DNA from: Propionibacteriaceae bacterium
Lineage (GTDB): Bacteria > Actinomycetota > Actinomycetes > Propionibacteriales > Propionibacteriaceae
Assembly: GCA_031267645.1 (NCBI GenBank)
Contig: JAIRYW010000076.1
Span: 1-64,000 of the forward strand
Length of the DNA stretch: 64,000 nt
Direction: 5' to 3'
Shown: positions 58,600-64,000 of the stretch, one piece after another
Layout: each line of letters begins with the position of its first letter
Numbering within the stretch: position 1 is the stretch's first letter
Notes under the pieces: model-generated
The model's database searches: none
The model's input: only the letters and a program-made list of their open reading frames with translations
What the model was told of the DNA's origin: nothing
Program-made: the position numbers and the translations under genes

Positions 58600-60626
58600 T
58601 TCGATCCCTCCGCCGCCGCCCGGGCCGGACCCGTCCCATTTCTGGACGGTCCCGCCGGCCCCTCGACCGGCTCCGCTTCCAGGCCGACCAGAGCCGGCGT
58701 CCGCTCCGATCTCAGGCAGCGGCTGGCCCGACCGGAGCCGATCCGACCCAAAGCGACCGGACCGGCCAGGCAAGCCGGCATGGCTTCGGCGCAACGGTCG
58801 GCGAAGTGGCAGCCGACCGGCCAGGAGCCCGGCGGCACGACCTGGCCGGGGATGGAGGGCAGGGGCCGCCCGGCCTGAGCGGTGGCCGGGTTGGCTGCGA
58901 TCAGGGCCCGCGTGTAGGGATGGGCCGCGGCGGCGTAGACGGCCGTGGTCGGGCCGACTTCGACGATCTGACCGGCGTACATGACCAGGGCCCGGTCGGC
59001 CAAGTCGGCCAAGACTCCCCAATCATGGGTGACCAGCAGGACGGCCATGCCGAGCCGGGCTCTGAGCTCGTCCAGCAGGTCGAGCACCTGCTGTTGGACG
59101 GTGACGTCGAGGGCGGTGGTGGGCTCGTCCGCGATCAACAGTTGGGGCCGTCCGGCCAGGGCCAGGGCCAACCCGACGCGCTGGGCCATGCCACCGGACA
59201 ACTCGTGGGGATACCGGCTCAGGACCGACGCCGGATCGCGCAACTGGACCAATTCGAGCAGTTCCAGGGCCCGGGCCCGCCGGGCCGCCCGGGAGCCCCG
59301 GTCGTGCCGGCGCACCACCTCGTCCAATTGCGAGCCGATGGTGAAGACCGGATCCAAGGTGGTCATGGGCTCCTGCGGCACGTAGCCGATCTGGCCGCCG
59401 CGCAAACGGTTGAGCTGGGCCGGACTCATGTCCCGGACCTGGTCGCCGCGGTAGTCGATCGAGCCGTCCATAATCCGTCCGCCGGGCGGCAGCAGGTCGA
59501 TCAGGGCCCGAGCGGTGACCGTCTTGCCGGAGCCCGACTCGCCCACGATGCCCAGGACCTCGCCGGCCCTGACTTCGAAAGAGGCGCCTTTGAGCACCGT
59601 CACGCCCCGGCCGGCCGGTCCGAACTCGACCGTCAGGTCGCGCACCGTCAACCAGACCTCGACCTCTTCGGCCGCGTCGTCGGCCCAGGCCGTCGGGTCG
59701 TCGGGCAGGTCCAGCGGCTGTCCGCCGATTCCGCTCTGGGCCGAGGCGGTGGTCGACTGGAGGGCCGGCGCCGCGGTCTGGGCGACGGACGGAGCCGGGC
59801 CGGATCCGCCCCGGCTGGTAGCGACGTCGCGCACCCCGTCGCCGACCAGGCCCAGGGCCAGCACCACCAGCCCGATCACGAAGCCCGGCGGCAGCAGCTG
59901 GAAGGGATGGGAGGACAGCACGTTGGAGGCCTCCCCGATCATCGAGCCCCAGCTGGGGTTGGGCGGTTTGACCGAGAAGCCGAGGAAGGCCAGGCCGGAC
60001 TCGGTCAAGATGGCGGAGGCGGCGAAGAGAGCGACCTGGACGATGACCTGGCCCCACAGATTGGGCAGGATGTGACGGCGCAGCACGGCCGGGCCACTCA
60101 AGCCGGCGGCCCGGGCGGCTTTGACGTACAACTCCCCGGCCGCCGCCAGGGTGGAGGCCCGCACCACCCGGAAGAGGGAACCGAAACCGAGCACGCCGAG
60201 AGTGATCATGGCGGCCGTCAGGTTGGCGGAGAAGACCGACAGCACCACCAGCAGGATGATGATGACGGGGGTGGCGAAGATGACTTCGACCACTCGCCCC
60301 AACACCCGGTCGACCGCTCCCCGCCGGTAGCCCGCGATCAGGCCCAGGGGCAGACCCAAGACGGTGAAGACGCTGACCGCCAGGACCGAGCCGGACAGGG
60401 TCACCCGGCCGCCGTACAACAGCCGTGACAAGATGTCCCGCCCCAGGCTGTCGGCCCCCAACCAGTGGGCGGCCGAAGGCAGCTGGTTGGCGGCCATCAG
60501 GTCTTGTTTGAGGGGGTCGTAGGGAGCGATCAGGTCGGCCAGCAGGCAGGCCGCCACGATCAGGACCACCACCGTGGCGGCGGCCAGAGCCAGCGGTTGG
60601 CGCAGGAAACGGCCCAGGGCGGTCAT
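58596..60626 (-). CDS. Fused DppC-like permease and DppD-like ATPase
   Basis: One frame of 676 residues codes for two normally separate subunits. Residues 1-270 are a DppC-like permease: helices, HWLGADSLGRDILSRLLYG and the EAA loop VKAARAAGLSGPAVLRRHILP. After a Pro/Ala/Ser linker of about 65 residues an OppD/DppD ATPase follows: GESGSGKTVTARAL, VPQEPMTTLDPVF, LSGGMAQRVGLALALA, LLIADEPTTALD, and the C-terminal Cys motif CHFADRCAEAMPAC. ATG 60626 overlaps the dppB-like stop (ATGA). Such fusions are known but not the rule. Confidence 0.9.
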   Translation of the reverse strand: MTALGRFLRQPLALAAATVVVLIVAACLLADLIAPYDPLKQDLMAANQLPSAAHWLGADSLGRDILSRLLYGGRVTLSGSVLAVSVFTVLGLPLGLIAGYRRGAVDRVLGRVVEVIFATPVIIILLVVLSVFSANLTAAMITLGVLGFGSLFRVVRASTLAAAGELYVKAARAAGLSGPAVLRRHILPNLWGQVIVQVALFAASAILTESGLAFLGFSVKPPNPSWGSMIGEASNVLSSHPFQLLPPGFVIGLVVLALGLVGDGVRDVATSRGGSGPAPSVAQTAAPALQSTTASAQSGIGGQPLDLPDDPTAWADDAAEEVEVWLTVRDLTVEFGPAGRGVTVLKGASFEVRAGEVLGIVGESGSGKTVTARALIDLLPPGGRIMDGSIDYRGDQVRDMSPAQLNRLRGGQIGYVPQEPMTTLDPVFTIGSQLDEVVRRHDRGSRAARRARALELLELVQLRDPASVLSRYPHELSGGMAQRVGLALALAGRPQLLIADEPTTALDVTVQQQVLDLLDELRARLGMAVLLVTHDWGVLADLADRALVMYAGQIVEVGPTTAVYAAAAHPYTRALIAANPATAQAGRPLPSIPGQVVPPGSWPVGCHFADRCAEAMPACLAGPVALGRIGSGRASRCLRSERTPALVGLEAEPVEGPAGPSRNGTGPARAAAEGSK

Positions 60627-61564
60627 CGCAGCCTCGCTTTCGGGTTGAGCCAGCCGTACAACAGGTCGACCGCCAGATTGGCCAGGACCACGAAACAGGC
60701 GAAGGTCAAAGCCACGCCTTCGACCACCGGGATGTCGTGCTGGGCGGTGGCCCGCACCACCAGGGAGCCCAGGCCGGGGTAGGCGAAGACGTTCTCGACC
60801 AAGACGGTGCCGGAGAACAAGCCGACGAACATCAGCCCCATCACGGTGGTGACCGGGATGGCGGCGTTCTTGAGGGCGTGTTTGTAGACGATGGACCGTT
60901 CGGACAGCCCCTGGGAGCGCATGGCGGCGACGTAGCCCGAATCCAGTTGGACGCCCATGGCGTCCCGAGTCTGTTTGGCGATGGTGGCCACCCCGCCCAC
61001 CCCCAGGGTGACGACCGGCAAGACCAAGGACTTGGCCCAGCCGGCCGGCGAGGTGGCGAAGGGCACGTAGCCGGTGGCGGGCAGCCAGCCCAGCCCGACC
61101 GCGAACAAGGTGACCAGGACCAGGCCGAGCCAGAAGTTGGGGATCGAGATGCCGAGCAGGGAGGCCACGTCGGTGATCCGTCCCAGCCGGCCCCGCCGGC
61201 GGGCGCTGGCCACGCCCAGGGCCACGCCGACCAGGGCCGAGAAGAGCAAACTGCCCACCACCAGGGCCATGGTCGGCGCGATGCGGGAGCCGATGATCTG
61301 GCCGACCGCTTCGTTGGAGAAGATCGAGGCCCCGAAGTCGCCCCGCAGGACGCCGCTCAGCCAGTCCCAGTAGCGTTCGGGCAAGGGGTCGTTCAGACCC
61401 AGGCGCTGACGCAGGGCCTCGTATTGCTCGACCGACCCCTTCGCCCCCAGGATGGCCCGGGCGGCGTCCCCGGGGGCGAAGGAGATCAGCACGAAGGTCA
61501 AAGCCGAGACGACGAACAGCAGCAGGGCCGAGGTGGCCAGCCAACGGGCCAACAAACGTGTCAT
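60623..61564 (-). CDS. Peptide-type ABC importer permease, DppB class
   Basis: The 313-residue permease has six helices, the N-terminal FAPGDAARAILG of DppB-type proteins, and the EAA loop YVAAMRSQGLSERSIVYKHALKN. It pairs with the permease part of the fused protein encoded downstream and receives substrate from the lipoprotein encoded upstream. Confidence 0.93.
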   Translation of the reverse strand: MTRLLARWLATSALLLFVVSALTFVLISFAPGDAARAILGAKGSVEQYEALRQRLGLNDPLPERYWDWLSGVLRGDFGASIFSNEAVGQIIGSRIAPTMALVVGSLLFSALVGVALGVASARRRGRLGRITDVASLLGISIPNFWLGLVLVTLFAVGLGWLPATGYVPFATSPAGWAKSLVLPVVTLGVGGVATIAKQTRDAMGVQLDSGYVAAMRSQGLSERSIVYKHALKNAAIPVTTVMGLMFVGLFSGTVLVENVFAYPGLGSLVVRATAQHDIPVVEGVALTFACFVVLANLAVDLLYGWLNPKARLR

Positions 61565-61584
61565 CTCGGCTTCACCTCACCTGA

Positions 61585-63189
61585 TCAGGAGCCGGCCGGC
61601 TTGAGGTCGATGATGGCCACCAGCGGGCTGGCCCCGCTGGTGGTGGTGACCGCCACCGGGTCGATCTTGGCGGTGGCGTACTGCCCCAGGGGCACCCAGG
61701 CCACCGGCGCGAACCAGGCCAGCTCGACCAGCCGGGTCTCGATCTGCTGGCTCAGGGCCTCCACCTGGTCGGCCGGGGCTTTGGCCAGTTGGTCGTACAA
61801 CTCCGTGATCTGGTCGTCTTGGGTGCGGAAGGGGTTGAACAAGGCCCCCGGACCGAACAGGTTGATGCCCTCCAGGTACATCGGCATGGAGCCGAAGCCG
61901 ATCCAAGCCACCGGGTAGGCCCCCGTCGCCATCAGATTGAAGAACTCGTTGACGTCGGCCTTGGACTCGACCACCAGATTGATCCCGACTTCGGCCAACT
62001 GTCCGGCGATGGCCTGGGTCACCAGGTCGCCGCTGGCGAAGGGGGTGGACAGGGTGGGCAGATCGAGCCCGTCGGCGTAACCGGCCTCGGCCAGTAGACT
62101 ACGAGCCTTGTCCGGGTCGTAGGCGTAATAGTCGTCCAGGGCGGGCACGTAGCCGACCCCGTTGACGGTCTGAGTGGTGGGCCGGCCGGTGGCGCCCAGC
62201 AGAGCGGTGGCGATGGTCTCACGGTCGAGGGCGTAGTTGATGGCTTGACGCACCCGGATGTCGCCCAGCGCCGGGACCATCTGGCCGTCGCGGTCGTTGA
62301 GGGCGATGCCCTGGAAGACCTGGGGCACGAAATGGGTGGTCAGCCCGGCTTCCTGAGCCGCTTGAGCGGTGGTGAAGTCGCCTTGGGCGAAGTCGGCCTG
62401 TCCGGAGCGCAGCGCGTTCAGAACCGAGTTGATATTGGGGATGACCTTGATGGTGACCTTGTCCCAGTGGATGTTGTCAGGGTCCCAATAGTTCGGGTTG
62501 GGCTGGTAGACGTAGGTGTCGCCGGTGATGGTGGCGGACGCGTCGAGCACGTAGGGACCGGCCCCGTGGGTCTCGGAGCCCAGTTTGGCGGTGTTGGCCA
62601 GGCCCTCCGGCGAGATGATCTGGGTGACGCCGACGCCAGATTGGGCGAACAGGTAGACCAGCTCCGGGTTGGGCTGCGACAAGGTGACGCGGACCGTCAA
62701 CGGACCGGTCGCCTCGATCTTCTCGAAAGTCGCGATGGAGTCCCCCAGCTGGCCGCCGGCCCCTTTGACGTAGACGAGGTGGTCGACCACGCCCTGGGCC
62801 GTCAGTTGGCCGCCGTCGGCGAAGGTGACGTTCGGTCGCAGGGTCAGCTCGAAGACGGTGTTGCCCTCGCCGACGTAGCCCCATTCCGTGGCCAGGGAGG
62901 ACCGGATCGTGCCGTCGGAGGAAGTTTGGATGAGCGGCGCGTAGGCCAGGTCGGTGAACCACTGAGCGGCCTGATTGATCAGGGCCGGGTCGAGGGTGCC
63001 GGGGTCGGACTGTGAGGCGATGGTCAACTCGCCCTTGCCAGGGGCGTCGGAGCCCCCACCGCCGGGGGAAGCGGAGGAGCAGGCTGTCAGGGCCAAGGCG
63101 GCGGCCAGGCCGATGGCCGAAACGGCGGCCAGGAAGCGGGATCGATGGGCTCGGTTACGGTGGCTCGGTCGGGTCGGGGTGGACGTCAT
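61585..63189 (-). CDS. Extracellular solute-binding lipoprotein, family 5 (peptide/nickel type)
   Basis: The 534-residue product has a lipoprotein signal with LTAC (Cys at about residue 37) and the family 5 fold: TIASQSDPGTLDPALI, FELTLRPNVTFADGG, GAGPYVLDA, NPNYWDP and REAINYALDRE-like RQAINYALDRETI. It should bind an oligopeptide or another large solute. It is the first gene of a five-gene operon (lipoprotein, permease, permease-ATPase, ATPase, esterase) with CAGGAGAAGACA before the ATG. Confidence 0.92.
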   Translation of the reverse strand: MTSTPTRPSHRNRAHRSRFLAAVSAIGLAAALALTACSSASPGGGGSDAPGKGELTIASQSDPGTLDPALINQAAQWFTDLAYAPLIQTSSDGTIRSSLATEWGYVGEGNTVFELTLRPNVTFADGGQLTAQGVVDHLVYVKGAGGQLGDSIATFEKIEATGPLTVRVTLSQPNPELVYLFAQSGVGVTQIISPEGLANTAKLGSETHGAGPYVLDASATITGDTYVYQPNPNYWDPDNIHWDKVTIKVIPNINSVLNALRSGQADFAQGDFTTAQAAQEAGLTTHFVPQVFQGIALNDRDGQMVPALGDIRVRQAINYALDRETIATALLGATGRPTTQTVNGVGYVPALDDYYAYDPDKARSLLAEAGYADGLDLPTLSTPFASGDLVTQAIAGQLAEVGINLVVESKADVNEFFNLMATGAYPVAWIGFGSMPMYLEGINLFGPGALFNPFRTQDDQITELYDQLAKAPADQVEALSQQIETRLVELAWFAPVAWVPLGQYATAKIDPVAVTTTSGASPLVAIIDLKPAGS

Positions 63190-63287
63190 TGTCTTCTCCT
63201 GGGTGGTTGGACGGACGCAGCCGATGGTCTTACGTCAGCTGCCTATTCACATGAAACCCGAAGCAGACGTATGATGTCAATAATTTT

Positions 63288-63301
63288 TCGAAGCACTTCG
63301 A
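63288..63301. promoter_or_regulatory. Inverted repeat between the divergent importer and esterase genes
   Basis: TCGAAG-CA-CTTCGA is a perfect palindrome in an AT-rich patch, about 100 bases upstream of the solute-binding gene. It has the length and symmetry of LacI-family operators; the LacI regulator encoded at 55531 is a candidate. Otherwise the 255-base gap holds only the ribosome-binding sites. Confidence 0.5.
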
Positions 63302-63444
63302 TAAATTCGTCGAAGATCCCGCCGGCCCCTCCGTGGGCGACGGGATCCCAGGCGGCAGACTGGGCGCCACCGATCCCGCCCGGGCCCCGGCTCGGCCGAC
63401 CGGCCCATCTCAGCTCCGCCGCCGTCCCGTGAGGAGGGCCCGCC

Positions 63445-64000
63445 ATGTCGATCGACCCAGTCATCCAGCGGATCCAGGCCGAGGTCAAGGCCGCCGCCGC
63501 CAAACCGAGTTCGCAGCCGGCCCAGTGGCGGGCCGAAGCCCTGCGCCTGGACCAGTTGATGGCCGCGGAGGCTTACGGCCAGCCGGCCGCGGTGGAGACC
63601 GAGGACGTCTTCATCGACCCGCCCGGACTGCCTCGTCTCAGGCTGCGGCTGTACCACCCGCCGGCCGACAGGACCCCGACCGACGGCGGGGCCGACGCCA
63701 ACGACCCGGACGGCGGCCCGACGGCCGACCAGCCGGGCGGACCCTCAGACCGACGAGGGGCCTACCTGGGCTTCTTCGGCGGGGCTTTCCGGCAAGGTGG
63801 GCTGGACTTCCCCAGCGTCGACTGGACTTGGCGGGAGAGGGCCCGGCGGAGCGGTTCGTTAGTGGTCGGCGTCGATTATGCCCTGGCCCCCGAGCACCCG
63901 TACCCCACCGCCGTCGAGCAGGGCCACGCCGCCCTGGAATGGTTGGCCGGTCAGGCCGACCGCTGGCGAGTCGACCCCGACCGTCTGGTCATCGGCGGCC
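63445..64000 (+). CDS. Second HSL-family alpha/beta hydrolase (3' end outside window)
   Basis: The frame is open to the right edge. The visible 185 residues show FIDPPGLPRLRLRLYHPP, then FFGGAFRQGG where HSL enzymes have HGGG, and VVGVDYALAPEHPYPTAVEQG. So the oxyanion-hole His is replaced by Phe. The line ends at RLVIGG, just before the expected nucleophile motif GxSxGG. ATG 63445 has GAGGAGG upstream. A Gly/Asp/Pro-rich insert (about residues 75-105) is unusual. It is divergent from the peptide importer operon. Confidence 0.82.
   Translation, partial: MSIDPVIQRIQAEVKAAAAKPSSQPAQWRAEALRLDQLMAAEAYGQPAAVETEDVFIDPPGLPRLRLRLYHPPADRTPTDGGADANDPDGGPTADQPGGPSDRRGAYLGFFGGAFRQGGLDFPSVDWTWRERARRSGSLVVGVDYALAPEHPYPTAVEQGHAALEWLAGQADRWRVDPDRLVIGG

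Noticed and set aside
1..64000. CRISPR arrays and insertion sequences
   Set aside because: No regularly spaced identical repeats and no transposase frames were found; the palindromes of the ICE are irregularly spaced.

Overview
The window is from a high-GC Actinomycetota chromosome (GC-biased codon third positions, GTG/TTG starts, SenX3/RegX3-type phosphate control, a Glp/gephyrin-like locus, many leaderless promoters). Propionibacteriales or a related actinobacterial order is plausible, but the genus cannot be read from the sequence.

Positions 1 to about 14230 are the right-hand part of an integrated conjugative element (ICE). Ten tightly packed, often overlapping minus-strand genes encode a type IV secretion machine of the SCO6880 type: M23/NlpC-P60 cell-wall hydrolase (cut by the left edge), VirD4-like coupling ATPase, VirB4-like ATPase, SCO6880-family protein, TrbL/VirB6-like channel, TcpC/VirB8-like protein, a two-helix membrane protein, a sortase-like protein and two exported proteins. 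A HigBA-type toxin-antitoxin pair and a tyrosine integrase follow. The right end lies in a 3' half of a tRNA-Lys gene. The relaxase, the left end and the intact tRNA lie outside the window. Eight copies of a palindrome, TATTC-N5-GAATA, are scattered only over the ICE part.

14.2-28.9 kb: an OmpR-type two-component system, a NarL-type system with a soluble kinase, glycerate kinase convergent with a LarA-family racemase, a carbohydrate ABC importer without its ATPase plus an MFS porter, a DUF3467 protein, an MTA/SAH nucleosidase-like protein, and the Glp-RimJ-like pair divergent from 5-formyltetrahydrofolate cyclo-ligase.

28.9-45.3 kb: a phosphate block (PHO-box-like repeats, pstSCAB, SenX3/RegX3-like pair), YibE/F, a small monooxygenase-like protein, an MFS exporter, an aldo/keto reductase, and a copper block (two-component system, HMA-SafE-cupredoxin fusion, small membrane protein, CopA), ending at an odd tRNA with a UAA anticodon and a short variable arm.

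45.3-48.5 kb: an array of hairpins, tRNA 3'-end fragments and a remnant of a DUF1016/YhcG nuclease, then an ABC exporter with two ATPases and one permease. Its promoter carries the same four-fold 11-bp repeat as the end of the 14.4-kb two-component operon.

48.5-64 kb: beta-mannosidase with an MFS porter and divergent TetR regulator, a membrane acyltransferase with a probable frameshift, a VapBC-type pair, a LacI regulator, and a peptide ABC importer in which the DppC-like permease and DppD-like ATPase are fused in one protein, flanked by two HSL-type esterases (the second cut by the right edge).
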